64,000 nucleotides of DNA from Gordonia polyisoprenivorans (lineage in GTDB: Bacteria; Actinomycetota; Actinomycetes; Mycobacteriales; Mycobacteriaceae): positions 5,890,001 through 5,954,000 of the forward strand of contig NZ_CP072203.1 in NCBI RefSeq assembly GCF_017654315.1, in the 5' to 3' direction. The position numbers were made by a program, and so were the translations under genes. Of this stretch, positions 17,251 to 26,369 are shown piece by piece. Positions within the stretch are counted from its first letter, which is position 1. The number at the start of each line of letters is the position of its first letter. The notes below the pieces were generated by a model. That model ran no database searches. It had not been told where the DNA came from and saw nothing but the letters and a program-made list of their open reading frames with translations.

Positions 17251-18647
17251 CCCTCGTCGCCGGCGTCGACTCCTCGACACAGTCGTGCAAGGTGGTCGTC
17301 TGCGACGCGGACACGGGCGCTGTGATTCGGTCGGGCAGCGCACCACATCCCGGCGGCACGGAGGTCGACCCCGAGGACTGGTGGCTGGCGCTCACCGCGG
17401 CCATCAGGGCAGCGGGCGGGCTCGACGATGTCGCCGCGCTGTCGGTCGCAGGACAGCAACACGGGATGGTGTGCATCGATTCGGCCGGCCACGTGGTGCG
17501 TGAAGCTTTGCTGTGGAACGACACCCGCTCGGCCACTGCCGCCGACGATCTCATCGCCGACCTCGGCGGCCCACATAAGTGGGCAGAGACCGTCGGCGTC
17601 GTGCCGGTGGCAGCGATCACGGCCGCAAAACTGCGGTGGCTTGCCGACCACGAGCCCGACCATGCCGACGAGACCGCAGCCGTCTGCCTACCGCACGACT
17701 GGCTCACATGGAAACTCGCCGGCGGCGGCACCGATATCGGTGCACTGACGACTGACCGCAGCGATGCGTCGGGCACCGGGTACTTCTCCGCCGCTGACGA
17801 GGAGTATCGAACAGATCTGCTGCAATTGGCATTTCGCGGTCGACTACCGGGGATTCCGCGGATCGTCGGACCCGGTGAGGCTGCCGGGAAGACATCCGGC
17901 GGTGTCGTGCTAGGAGCCGGTGTCGGCGACAACGCCTCCGCGGCACTGGGTTTGCACGCGGGTCCCGGTGACGCGATCGTGTCGTTGGGAACTTCGGGTG
18001 TCGTCAGCGCTGTCGGCGAGGTCGCGCCGTGCGATGCGTCAGGTATCGTCGCCGGATTCGCCGATGCGACCGGACGGCACCTTCCGCTGGTGTGCACACT
18101 CAATGGCGCACCGGTATTGGCGGCGACTGCGCAGATGCTCGACGTCGATCTGGCGAGGTTCGCCGACCTCGCGCTGTCGGCTCCCGCAGGCGCCGACGGC
18201 CTGACGATGGTGCCCTACTTCGGTGGTGAACGCTCCCCCAATCTGCCTGCGGCGACGGGAACGCTGGCCGGAATCACCCCCGCCAACTTCAGCCCCGCCC
18301 ACGTGGCACGTGCCGCCGTTGAGGGCCTGCTCTGTTCGCTTGTCTACTGCCGCAACCGGATCGAGGATCAGGGCATCGACGTGCGGCGGTTCCTGTTCAT
18401 CGGTGGGGGTACCAAGTCGTCGGCGGTACGCGCGATCGCACCGGCCTTGTTCGACGGCACCGTGGTGCTGCCCGCCGACGGTGAATACGTGGCACTCGGC
18501 GCCGCTCGCCAGGCCGCGTGGGCATTGGCCGGTGAGCTCCCGGAGTGGCGTTTCGAGTCCGAAACGATCACGGCTACAACAACTCCAGAAGTATTCGCGC
18601 AGTTCGCCGCCGCAGCGAAGTGGTACATGGCAGCTGTCGGCGGGTAG
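17247..18647 (+). CDS. xylB: Xylulokinase
   Basis: A 466-residue FGGY kinase with [11 protein letters not shown] (phosphate 1 loop), [28 protein letters not shown] and SLGTSGVV (phosphate 2/adenosine loops). It phosphorylates D-xylulose made by the polyol dehydrogenases, feeding the pentose phosphate pathway. The ATG at 17247 overlaps the stop of the mannitol dehydrogenase gene (ATGA). Some FGGY kinases in polyol operons act on ribulose, but WNDTRS and the position favour xylulose. Confidence 0.88.
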   Translation: MTLVAGVDSSTQSCKVVVCDADTGAVIRSGSAPHPGGTEVDPEDWWLALTAAIRAAGGLDDVAALSVAGQQHGMVCIDSAGHVVREALLWNDTRSATAADDLIADLGGPHKWAETVGVVPVAAITAAKLRWLADHEPDHADETAAVCLPHDWLTWKLAGGGTDIGALTTDRSDASGTGYFSAADEEYRTDLLQLAFRGRLPGIPRIVGPGEAAGKTSGGVVLGAGVGDNASAALGLHAGPGDAIVSLGTSGVVSAVGEVAPCDASGIVAGFADATGRHLPLVCTLNGAPVLAATAQMLDVDLARFADLALSAPAGADGLTMVPYFGGERSPNLPAATGTLAGITPANFSPAHVARAAVEGLLCSLVYCRNRIEDQGIDVRRFLFIGGGTKSSAVRAIAPALFDGTVVLPADGEYVALGAARQAAWALAGELPEWRFESETITATTTPEVFAQFAAAAKWYMAAVGG

Positions 18648-18690
18648 CACCTAAGCTGCTGTTCGAGGCGTGTTGCGTCCAGGCGCCAGT

Positions 18691-18753
18691 ACGGCGGGCT
18701 CTTCTATTGAGGAGGGGGCTCCCGCTGGTCGCCTCTGAACGGCGGGCTCTTCT
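18691..18753. repeat. 15-bp direct repeat in the gap after xylB
   Basis: ACGGCGGGCTCTTCT occurs at 18691-18705 and again at 18739-18753, 48 bp apart start to start. The 200-bp gap between xylB and the convergent FAD oxidoreductase gene holds no credible gene. The repeat may be leftover from a duplication or a small mobile element; its function is unknown. Confidence 0.6.
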
Positions 18754-18849
18754 GACCGCGGTCAAGGCGTCGTTCCCCGATCTTGGACACCGGATGAGAT
18801 CCATGCTGCGCCCGGGCGTTAGAGTCACACACCCCTGGCCGGACGCAGA

Positions 18850-20136
18850 TCAGTCCGACGCCAATAGGTCCTTGGCGGCGCGATCGCCACTGACGACCGC
18901 GGTCTCGACACCCAGATGCGCCAAATAATCTCCGGCGATGCGGACGCGGCCGGGCATCGAGTTCCTGAGCTGCTGCATAGCCCGGTAGTGGCCAGGTGGG
19001 CACACCGCGAGCGCGCGATGGTCTGTGAAAACCTCGGCAACGGGCTCCGGAACAGCCGGCCCCAGAATCTCACCGACGTGCCGCAGAGTGGTATCGATCA
19101 TCTCCTGGTCGGTCATCGCTTTGGTGGCAGCACTGGAAAGGTATGCGTCCAACATGCGGGCGCCGGAGGGGACCAACGGCGACGTGGCGCCTGTCTTCAC
19201 GATGGTCCCGAGAATCGGTCGGTCTCCGACGCCGATAGGCAACAGCATCTCGACGTCATTGCCCGGCCAAGGATCGACGGCCCAACGCAGATTGACGTGA
19301 GCCATCGACGCGTAGGGCGCATCACGAAGTGCGCGGACCGCGTTGGGAGTGATCATAGGCTCGAGAATCTCAGCGGCACGAAGCGAATCAGTCGCAACAA
19401 CGACTCCCTCAGCGCGTAGAGTCTCTCCGCTGGCAGTGGTCACGGTCACGGCGTCATCGACCTTGTCCACCGCGATTGCTTCGCTCCCGAGCTGAACGTC
19501 GATGCCCTTGGTCAGCGCCGCACAGATGCTACCCATACCCTCCCTCGGCAGCCGGAACTTCGACTTGTGCGCACGCTTCATGATTCCCCGCAGGTAGGGC
19601 ACCGACAGATCCCTACAGTCGCTGCCGAACGACGGTTCGATCATCGGACGGACAAAGCACTCAAAGATGTTGTCCCCGAGATTTCTTCGCGACCACGTCT
19701 CCATATTCTCGCCATCGTCGAAGCTCGCGAGGCTGTCCGTCTCGAAAGGCGCAGGCGCGGGGCTCATTACTGCCTGCGCCACCTTGACCGCCAGCCGCGC
19801 CTTGTCGGCCAGCGAAAGAATCGGCAGACGGAAGAATGTCGGGATCGAATCATATCGGAGCGGATGAAGTTTTGCACCGTCCCACAATCCGGCCAGCGGC
19901 GACCACGGAATGAGAAGGTCCTCCGACCCGGCCTCTGACAGCAACTCCACGCAGCGTTCGTACGAGTTCAGCATGTAGATCGCGCCGACTTCGACTCCGA
20001 ATCCATCGCGATCGACGGTGCGCGTACGACCGCCGAGGTCGCCACTTGCCTCGAGCAACGTAACGCGGTGTCCGGCCCGGTTCAGCACAAACGCTGCAGC
20101 GCAGCCCGCCGCGCCACCTCCGATCACTACGAACAT
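18850..20136 (-). CDS. FAD-dependent amine-oxidase/protoporphyrinogen-oxidase-like oxidoreductase
   Basis: A 428-residue flavoprotein. The N-terminal dinucleotide fold is VIGGGAAGCAAAFVLNRAGHRVTLLE, followed by GGRTRTVDRDGFGVEVG; the C-terminus has RIAGDYLAHLGVETAVVSG, the second FAD contact. The fold is shared by protoporphyrinogen oxidase, amine oxidases and carotenoid desaturases; the substrate cannot be assigned. The ATG at 20136 has AAGGA 5 nt upstream. It is a single-gene unit, preceded by an AT-rich dyad unusual for this genome, and it is not obviously linked to its neighbours. Confidence 0.8.
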   Translation of the reverse strand: MFVVIGGGAAGCAAAFVLNRAGHRVTLLEASGDLGGRTRTVDRDGFGVEVGAIYMLNSYERCVELLSEAGSEDLLIPWSPLAGLWDGAKLHPLRYDSIPTFFRLPILSLADKARLAVKVAQAVMSPAPAPFETDSLASFDDGENMETWSRRNLGDNIFECFVRPMIEPSFGSDCRDLSVPYLRGIMKRAHKSKFRLPREGMGSICAALTKGIDVQLGSEAIAVDKVDDAVTVTTASGETLRAEGVVVATDSLRAAEILEPMITPNAVRALRDAPYASMAHVNLRWAVDPWPGNDVEMLLPIGVGDRPILGTIVKTGATSPLVPSGARMLDAYLSSAATKAMTDQEMIDTTLRHVGEILGPAVPEPVAEVFTDHRALAVCPPGHYRAMQQLRNSMPGRVRIAGDYLAHLGVETAVVSGDRAAKDLLASD

Positions 20137-20174
20137 CAACGTCCTTACATCCGGGGAGCCGAGTGCGCCCGTTT

Positions 20175-20191
20175 TTAATATACATTATTAA
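20175..20191. promoter_or_regulatory. AT-rich dyad TTAATA-N5-TATTAA upstream of the FAD oxidoreductase
   Basis: A perfect 6-bp inverted repeat about 40 bp upstream of the ATG, in otherwise GC-rich DNA. It could be a regulator site or contain the -10 region. No regulator gene is adjacent except the GntR gene downstream of it in the opposite sense of reading. Confidence 0.5.
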
Positions 20192-20348
20192 CACCTGCGA
20201 TTCCGAGGTCAAACGATATGCTGTCGACGGCCACGTTGGTGAGTACAGCAACCCGCTACCCCGCTGTCGATGCGATCGACAGCGATGATCACGAAGCGAC
20301 CGTGCCGAGTCTGTTCGCCAAATCTCGGTCACCCGCGGGACGATTCAC

Positions 20349-21026
20349 TTATCTCCAGAACCCGCGCTCCTCCAGGAGAGCCACCGCACGATGACCCCCG
20401 CGGAGGAAGTGGCCTTCGGTCAGCGTGCGTGCCATACCCGGCGAGCGGCCGGCGAGTGCATCGACGATCTCGCGATGATCCCGCAAGGACGACGCGACCG
20501 AGTCCGGGTGGGAGTCGAAGAAGCCGGACGGGATTGCCCCACTGAGGAGTTTGAGCTCGGCGATCAGACGCCGTGAGCGCGTGCCGAGGTTGATCAGCCG
20601 ATGAAAGCGAAAGTTGAGGCGCTCGATCTCAAGGAGATCGGTCGCCTCCTCCATCTCGGTCGCCAACACACGCAGCTCGTCGAGGTCGGTGTCGGAGAGA
20701 GTCGCCGACGCACGTTCGGCGGCCAGCCCGGAGATCACGCCGAGCATCCAGTAGTGATCGCGAATGTCCTCGCGGGACAGGTCGGCCACAAAGGCGCCGC
20801 GCCGCGGAATCGTCTCGATGATTCCCTCCCCGCTGAGTGAGATCAGCGCCTCACGCACCGGCAGTTTACTCATCCCGAGAGATTCGGCGACCGCATCCTG
20901 ATCGACCTTGGTTCCCGGCCGCATCTCGCCGGCGAAGATCATGCGGCGGATCTCCTGGGCCGCAATCTGCTTGAGCACCGACGATGCCGCCTCGACCGAT
21001 CGACCACCCACGGGCTGTGCCACCAC
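20349..21026 (-). CDS. GntR-family (FCD domain) transcriptional regulator
   Basis: A 225-residue protein with a winged helix near residues 20-85 (IRRMIFAGEMRPGTKVDQDAVAESLGMSKLPVREALISL, split over that region) followed by an all-helical FCD ligand domain, with metal-ligand-like residues in FRFHRLI and DHREIV. Such proteins sense carboxylates or acyl-CoA-type metabolites. It is divergent from the acyl-CoA dehydrogenase operon across a 131-bp region holding nested inverted repeats, so it is its probable regulator. Confidence 0.87.
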   Translation of the reverse strand: MVAQPVGGRSVEAASSVLKQIAAQEIRRMIFAGEMRPGTKVDQDAVAESLGMSKLPVREALISLSGEGIIETIPRRGAFVADLSREDIRDHYWMLGVISGLAAERASATLSDTDLDELRVLATEMEEATDLLEIERLNFRFHRLINLGTRSRRLIAELKLLSGAIPSGFFDSHPDSVASSLRDHREIVDALAGRSPGMARTLTEGHFLRGGHRAVALLEERGFWR

Positions 21027-21056
21027 TGCCTCCTCGACTCACATCAACGCGCAGAG

Positions 21057-21148
21057 ATTATCAAACTCAACTATCACTCACCCGCTATGCAAGACATAGC
21101 CAGGACATATAGTTCGGATAGTTGGCACAACTCCACAGATTTGATAAT
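21057..21148. promoter_or_regulatory. Nested inverted repeats and a leaderless-type promoter for the acyl-CoA operon
   Basis: ATTATCAAA (21057-21065) pairs with TTTGATAAT (21140-21148), and inside it CAACTATC (21068-21075) pairs with GATAGTTG (21117-21124). The right outer arm contains GATAAT (21143-21148), a good -10 box only 9 nt before the ATG at 21158; TTGGCA at 21122-21127 could be the -35. GntR binding at both ends could loop the DNA and occlude the promoter. Confidence 0.55.
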
Positions 21149-21157
21149 TTCGATCGC

Positions 21158-22339
21158 ATGGCTTCACCCGCACAGCAGCACACCCCGGCCGTCGGCGCGG
21201 ACGACTTCGAGCAGATCCGCTCGGTGGTCCACGACTTCATCCGCACCAAGGTCGTGCCGCGCGAGAACGAGATCGCCGAGACCAACACCATTCCCGACGA
21301 CCTGCGCGCCCAAGCAGCCGAGATGGGCCTGTTCGGGTACGCGATCCCCGAAGAATGGGGTGGCCTCGGCCTCGATCTCACCCAGGACGTCGAGCTGGCG
21401 ATGGAGTTCGGCTACACGACGCTCGCTCTGCGGTCGATGTTCGGCACCAACAACGGCATCGCCGGGCAGGTGTTGGTGAACTTCGGGACCGACGAGCAGA
21501 AGAGGGATTGGCTCGAGCGCATCGCCTCCGGCGACGTCGTCGCCTCCTTCGCTCTCACCGAGCCCGGCGCCGGCTCGAATCCCGCCGGCCTGCGCACCAA
21601 GGCGACGCTCGACGGCGACCAGTGGGTGATCGACGGACAGAAGCGCTTCATCACCAACGCACCGATCGCCGACCTGTTCGTCGTATTCGCCAGAACCCGT
21701 CCCGCAGAAGGCAAGAACACGGGGATAGCGGTATTCCTGGTTCCCGCCGATACACCAGGAGTCGAGGTCGGGGTCAAGGACAAGAAGATGGGTCAGGAGG
21801 GGGCGTGGACCTCCGACGTCAGCTTCGACGGTGTGCGTGTGCCCACCTCGGCGCTCGTCGGCGGTGACGAGGAGACCGGATATCGCGCCGCGATGACCTC
21901 CCTGGCGCGAGGTCGGGTGCATATCGCTGCGCTCGCGGTCGGGCAGGCACAACGTGCCCTCGATGAGTCGGTCGAATACGCGGCCAATGCCACCCAGGGC
22001 GGGAAGCCCATCGGCTCTTTCCAATTGGTGCAGGCCATGCTCGCCGACCAGCAGACCGGGGTGATGGCCGGGCGCGCACTCGTACGTGACGCCGCGCTCA
22101 AATACGTCACCGGCGAGGACCGACGGACCGCACCATCGGTGGCCAAGCTCTACTGCACCGAGATGGTCGGCAAGGTCGCCGATCTCGCGGTGCAGGTCCA
22201 CGGCGGTACCGGCTATATGCGCGGGGTTCCGGTGGAGCGGATCTATCGCGATGTCCGCCTGCTCCGGCTCTATGAGGGCACCAGCGAGATCCAGCGACTC
22301 ATCATCGGCGGCAACCTCATTCGTACTGCAAGCAAGTAG
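21158..22339 (+). CDS. Acyl-CoA dehydrogenase
   Basis: A 393-residue flavoenzyme. It has FALTEPGAGSNPAGLRT (FAD/substrate loop), RAMTSLARGRVHIAALAVGQA-like helix text, and the C-terminal LYEGTSEIQRLIIG with the catalytic Glu of YEGTSEI in place. It introduces a 2,3-double bond in an acyl-CoA. The ATG at 21158 is chosen; a TTG at 21122 in the same frame would fall inside the promoter. It is the first gene of a four-gene operon and shows no Shine-Dalgarno sequence, in line with a leaderless transcript. Confidence 0.9.
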   Translation: MASPAQQHTPAVGADDFEQIRSVVHDFIRTKVVPRENEIAETNTIPDDLRAQAAEMGLFGYAIPEEWGGLGLDLTQDVELAMEFGYTTLALRSMFGTNNGIAGQVLVNFGTDEQKRDWLERIASGDVVASFALTEPGAGSNPAGLRTKATLDGDQWVIDGQKRFITNAPIADLFVVFARTRPAEGKNTGIAVFLVPADTPGVEVGVKDKKMGQEGAWTSDVSFDGVRVPTSALVGGDEETGYRAAMTSLARGRVHIAALAVGQAQRALDESVEYAANATQGGKPIGSFQLVQAMLADQQTGVMAGRALVRDAALKYVTGEDRRTAPSVAKLYCTEMVGKVADLAVQVHGGTGYMRGVPVERIYRDVRLLRLYEGTSEIQRLIIGGNLIRTASK

Positions 22340-22387
22340 CCCACCGCGCCCCACACCATCCCAGCACACTTACACGACAGGATCCCC

Positions 22388-23134
22388 ATGCCCGGACCGC
22401 TCTTGAAGGACCAGACCGCCGTGATCACCGGTGCCGCACAGGGTATCGGCTTCGCCATCGCGCAATTGTTCGTCGACGAAGGCGCCCGCGTCGTCATCGG
22501 TGACATCAATGCCGATGCCGCGCAGAAGGCCGCCACCGAACTCGGCGGGGACGGTGTCGCCGTCGGCGTGGCGTGCGATGTGACCCGCGGCGACGACGTG
22601 GACGCGCTACTCGCCGCTGCTGCACAACATTTCGGACCCGTCGACGTGATGGTCAACAACGCGGGCATCACCCGGGACGCCACCATGCGCAACATGACCG
22701 AAGAGCAATTCGACCAGGTGATCAACGTCCACCTCAAGGGCACCTGGAACGGCACTCGCAAGGCGGCAGCGATCATGCGCGAACGCACGAGCGGCACCAT
22801 CATCAACCTGTCCTCCCTGTCCGGCAAGGTCGGCATGGTCGGACAGACCAACTATTCGGCAGCCAAGGCCGGCATAGTCGGCATGACCAAGGCGGCGGCG
22901 AAAGAGCTTGCGCACCACGGAGTACGGGTCAACGCCATCCAGCCGGGCCTCATCCGCTCGGCGATGACCGAGGCAATGCCGCAGAAGGCATGGGATCAGA
23001 AGATGGCCGAGATCCCAATGAAGCGGGCCGGCGAGGTCAGCGAGGTCGCCACGGTCGCACTTTTTCTCGCAACTCACCTGTCGTCCTACATGACCGGCAC
23101 GGTCATGGAGGTCACCGGCGGACGGTTCATGTGA
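22388..23134 (+). CDS. SDR 3-oxoacyl reductase / 3-hydroxyacyl dehydrogenase (FabG-like)
   Basis: A 248-residue classical [13 protein letters not shown] cofactor loop, NNAG, catalytic SSLSGK Ser, YSAAK Tyr/Lys and PGLIRSAM. The acidic GDIN after beta-2 suggests NAD(H), which fits oxidation of a 3-hydroxyacyl-CoA in beta-oxidation rather than fatty-acid synthesis. It lies 48 nt after the acyl-CoA dehydrogenase and 1 nt before the thiolase. Confidence 0.88.
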   Translation: MPGPLLKDQTAVITGAAQGIGFAIAQLFVDEGARVVIGDINADAAQKAATELGGDGVAVGVACDVTRGDDVDALLAAAAQHFGPVDVMVNNAGITRDATMRNMTEEQFDQVINVHLKGTWNGTRKAAAIMRERTSGTIINLSSLSGKVGMVGQTNYSAAKAGIVGMTKAAAKELAHHGVRVNAIQPGLIRSAMTEAMPQKAWDQKMAEIPMKRAGEVSEVATVALFLATHLSSYMTGTVMEVTGGRFM

Positions 23135-23135
23135 C

Positions 23136-24362
23136 ATGAACAGCAACCGGTTACGCCGCGCGGCGATCGTGGCACCCTCGCGCACCGCCGTCGGCACGTT
23201 CGGTGGCGCGTTGCGTGATGTTCCCGTCGAGGATCTCGGCGCCGCGGTCGCCAAGGCCGTCGTCGCCCGTTCGGGCATCGATCCCGAACGCATCGATGAC
23301 GTCGTCTTCGCCCAGTCCTACGCCAATTCCGAGGTCCCGTGCGTCGGACGTTGGATCGCACTGCACGCCGACTTACCCATCTCGGTGGGCGGCATGCAAC
23401 TCGATCGCCGGTGCGGCGGTGGACTGCAGGCTCTGGTCACCGCCGCGATGATGGTGCAGACCGGCGCCGCCGACGCCGTGCTGGCCGGCGGGGTCGAGTC
23501 GATGAGCCGGATCGAGTACTATTCGACCACGAATCGCTGGGGCGCCCGGTCGGGCAATGTCACCATGTATGACCGCCTGGACCGCGGACGCGAACGCTCC
23601 CAACCGGTGTGGCGCTTCGGGGAAATCTCCGGGATGATCGAGACCGCCGAGAACCTCGCCGCCGATCACCACATCACCCGTGAGGCTGCGGACGCCTACG
23701 CCGCCCGCAGCCATCAGCGTGCCGCCGCCGCCTGGGAAGCTGGGTGTTTCGACGACGAGATCGTCGAAATCACAGTGCCGCAACGTAAAAAGGACCCGAT
23801 CGTCTTCGCCCGCGACGAGGGCATCCGGCCCGACTCGACTCCCGAATCGTTGGCCCGGCTGCGCACCGTCACGCCTGGCGGCACCGTGACCGCCGGCAAC
23901 GCCAGTCAGCAGAACGACGCCGCAGCCGCCTGCCTGATCGTCGCCGAGGACCAGCTCGATGAGCTCGGACTCGAACCGATCGGCTACCTCACCGGATGGG
24001 CTGCTGCGGGATGCGATCCGTCGAGGATGGGCATCGGGCCGGTGCCGGCGGTCGAAAAGCTGGCCACCCGTGGCGGATTCGACTCCGCCGCGGCACTACT
24101 CGAGACGTGCGACCTCGTCGAGCTCAACGAGGCATTCGCCGTACAGGTACTCAGTGTGCTCGACGGTTGGAAGTGGGACGATCAGGATCGGTTGAACGTC
24201 AACGGTTCCGGGATATCGCTGGGCCACCCGATCGGCGCCACCGGTGCTCGGATGACCACCACCCTGCTCCACGAACTCCACCGCCGAGGTGGCGGCACCG
24301 GACTGGTCACCATGTGCATCGGCGGCGGTCAGGGCCTCACCGCGACCGTCGAGGCGGTCTGA
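23136..24362 (+). CDS. Acetyl-CoA acyltransferase (thiolase)
   Basis: A 408-residue thiolase with nucleophile Cys93 in [22 protein letters not shown], the His of [12 protein letters not shown] and the C-terminal Cys of CIGGGQG. All catalytic residues are present. It cleaves a 3-ketoacyl-CoA, completing the cycle begun by the two upstream enzymes. It is separated by 1 nt from its neighbours on both sides. No enoyl-CoA hydratase lies in this operon, so that step must be supplied elsewhere. Confidence 0.92.
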   Translation: MNSNRLRRAAIVAPSRTAVGTFGGALRDVPVEDLGAAVAKAVVARSGIDPERIDDVVFAQSYANSEVPCVGRWIALHADLPISVGGMQLDRRCGGGLQALVTAAMMVQTGAADAVLAGGVESMSRIEYYSTTNRWGARSGNVTMYDRLDRGRERSQPVWRFGEISGMIETAENLAADHHITREAADAYAARSHQRAAAAWEAGCFDDEIVEITVPQRKKDPIVFARDEGIRPDSTPESLARLRTVTPGGTVTAGNASQQNDAAAACLIVAEDQLDELGLEPIGYLTGWAAAGCDPSRMGIGPVPAVEKLATRGGFDSAAALLETCDLVELNEAFAVQVLSVLDGWKWDDQDRLNVNGSGISLGHPIGATGARMTTTLLHELHRRGGGTGLVTMCIGGGQGLTATVEAV

Positions 24363-24363
24363 C

Positions 24364-25527
24364 ATGCCGACTGAAGAATCCCGCCCGCTGGCCGGGGTTC
24401 GAATTGTCGAGGTGTCGAGCTTCGTCGCCTCCCCACTATGTGGGCTGACCCTCTCACAACTGGGCGCAGAGGTCATCCGGGTCGATCCGATCGGCGGCGC
24501 CGCCGACGTGAATCGTTGGCCACTCACCGACGACGGCACCACCTCGATCTATTGGACGGGTCTCAACAAGGGCAAGAAGTCTGTCACCGCCGACCTGCGG
24601 TCTCCCGAGGGTCAGCGGATGGTCCAACGCCTCGTCACCGAGTCCGGTCCCGGCGGCGGCATTCTCGTCACCAACTCCGGTGGCCGGGAGTGGATGAGCC
24701 ACAACACCCTTGCCGGGTTCCGCCCCGACGTCATCGTGTTGGAACTGCTCGGCGGTTCCGACGGCTCCCCCGCCGTCGACTACACCGTCAACGCTGGGCT
24801 GGGATTCCCTCAGATCACCGGCCCCGTCGACCACGACGGCCCCGTCAATCACGTGCTACCCGCCTGGGATGTGGTCTGCGGCCTGTATGCGGCGCTGGCC
24901 GTCACCTCCGCGGTGCGCCGGCGCGAGCAGACCGGCCAGGGAGCGTCGATCCGCCTGCCGTTGGAGGACACCGCACTGTCGATCGCCAGCACCCTGGGCT
25001 ATCTGACCGAACCGCAGGTCAACGCACACTCACGCCCGGCGACCGGCAACGACGTGTACGGCACCTATGGTACCGACATCGTCACCGCCGACGGCGACCG
25101 CTTCATGCTCGTCGCACTGACACCGCGACATTTCCGGGATCTCGCTCGTATCACCGGAACCGAGTCCGTCATCGCCTCGCTCGAGCAGACGCTCGACGCG
25201 GACTTCTCCCGCGAAGCCGACCGCTACATCCATCGCAGCGTGCTGAATGCGTTGTTCGGCAAATGGTTCGCCGAACACTCCACCGATGAGGCGGCCACCG
25301 CTCTCGACGAGTCGTCGGTGCTCGCGCAGCGCTACCGCAGCTTCGACGAGGTGGTCGGATCGGGAGCACTCACCGACAACCCGCTGTTCGCCGAACTCAC
25401 CCAGACCGGCATCGGGACCTACCTCGCTGCCGGACATCCGGCGTCGTTCGACGGCGAACACTATTTCACCGGGCCGGCAGCGCGTTTGGGGGCGGATACT
25501 CCTGGTGGCTCCCTGGACACCAAGTGA
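24364..25527 (+). CDS. Class III (CaiB/BaiF-type) CoA-transferase
   Basis: A 387-residue protein with the family opening RPLAGVRIVEVSSFVASPLCG, ADLRSPEG, and the catalytic-Asp region PAWDVVCGLYAALAV. It transfers CoA between acyl groups and probably activates the substrate of this operon, since no acyl-CoA ligase is present. The ATG at 24364 is 1 nt after the thiolase stop; a longer reading from 24289 would overlap the thiolase. Its C-terminus (~387 aa) is at the short end of the family. Confidence 0.87.
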   Translation: MPTEESRPLAGVRIVEVSSFVASPLCGLTLSQLGAEVIRVDPIGGAADVNRWPLTDDGTTSIYWTGLNKGKKSVTADLRSPEGQRMVQRLVTESGPGGGILVTNSGGREWMSHNTLAGFRPDVIVLELLGGSDGSPAVDYTVNAGLGFPQITGPVDHDGPVNHVLPAWDVVCGLYAALAVTSAVRRREQTGQGASIRLPLEDTALSIASTLGYLTEPQVNAHSRPATGNDVYGTYGTDIVTADGDRFMLVALTPRHFRDLARITGTESVIASLEQTLDADFSREADRYIHRSVLNALFGKWFAEHSTDEAATALDESSVLAQRYRSFDEVVGSGALTDNPLFAELTQTGIGTYLAAGHPASFDGEHYFTGPAARLGADTPGGSLDTK

Positions 25528-25531
25528 AGCC

Positions 25532-25566
25532 GGGCCGGCCTGGCGGTATCACCACCAAGCCGGCCC
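25532..25566 (+). terminator. Possible hairpin terminator after the acyl-CoA operon
   Basis: GGGCCGGC (25532-25539) pairs with GCCGGCCC (25559-25566), an 8-bp GC stem with a 19-nt loop, starting 5 nt after the CoA-transferase stop. There is no U-tract. Confidence 0.4.
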
Positions 25567-25906
25567 ACCCCGCCAAACGATCCACTCTTCCGACAACTCA
25601 CTCTCTGGCCCGATCAGTACTCGCTCCAGATCGCCGAGAGGTTTCCGGCAGCCAACAGCACCTCAGGAGCAGTGCGCGCCGTCGTTTCGCTCCTACCCGT
25701 TGCTGGCCGACGCTCGCCGCCAAGTGTTGCGAGGCAGACTGACGATGGTTGTTTTTTAATCTCGAATGGATTATGGTATGTGATTCTCATCACGTCGATC
25801 TGGGTGCTCGGGGGAGAGCGGGGACACAACCGCTTCTGTGATCGACAGCACCTGCTGAATATCCGGCGCAAGGCCATCGCCGGGAGACACAGAGGGGGTC
25901 GTAGCC
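25567..25906. other. Intergenic region with an AT-rich dyad
   Basis: About 340 bp with no credible gene. It contains a T-run followed by the dyad TAATC-N7-GATTA (25757-25773) and AT-rich DNA to about 25795. This looks like the remaining promoter of the truncated DUF445 gene downstream. Confidence 0.45.
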
Positions 25907-26242
25907 GTGCAGACATGGCCGGAGATCGTCCACGATGTACAAGAGAACTGGATCGTCTACGCCTCGATGCCCGTGATCGCAGCAGTGATCGGATGGGGCA
26001 CAAAGCTTGTTGCCATCCGAATGATTTTCCGCCCGCACGTGTTCAAGGGCATCGGACCCATCGGCTGGCAAGGAATCATTCCCAAGCGCACGCCCGAGAT
26101 GGTTCAGTCGGCGCCATGGGTCGTCCAAGTCATTAACCAGCTAACGGGATCCCAGCATGGACAACCAATCCCGAGAGCCCGCCTGATCGTATGCTCCACC
26201 CGGCTACGCGCTGCGTCAGAGCTGTTGCAAACCTGCCGGTGA
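25907..26242 (+). pseudogene. 5' fragment of a DUF445 membrane-protein gene
   Basis: The first ~70 residues (TWPEIVHDVQENWIVYASMP, then a membrane helix, GTKLVAIRMIFRP, IGPIGWQGIIP) match the N-terminus of DUF445 proteins, which are normally about 400 residues. After roughly residue 80 the likeness is lost and the frame ends at 111 codons. The GTG start still has a strong AGAGGGGG ribosome-binding site and an upstream promoter-like region, so the break is recent or the stub is still expressed. It lies exactly at the border between the acyl-CoA operon and the mce island. Confidence 0.55.
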
Positions 26243-26369
26243 CTCGAAACCCGATACGGAACAGTGTATCGGCGCCGTGAGCCGATCCGGCACTCGGTGG
26301 CCGCTGGTGGTTGCACCGAGGCCGGCCAGCATCACGTGCCCGGTACGCACCCCTCGTGACGCACCCCGA

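Noticed and set aside
26216..26300. Possible insertion-sequence end near the DUF445 fragment (GAGCTGTTGCAAAC)
   Set aside because: No matching inverted repeat, target duplication or transposase remnant could be found.
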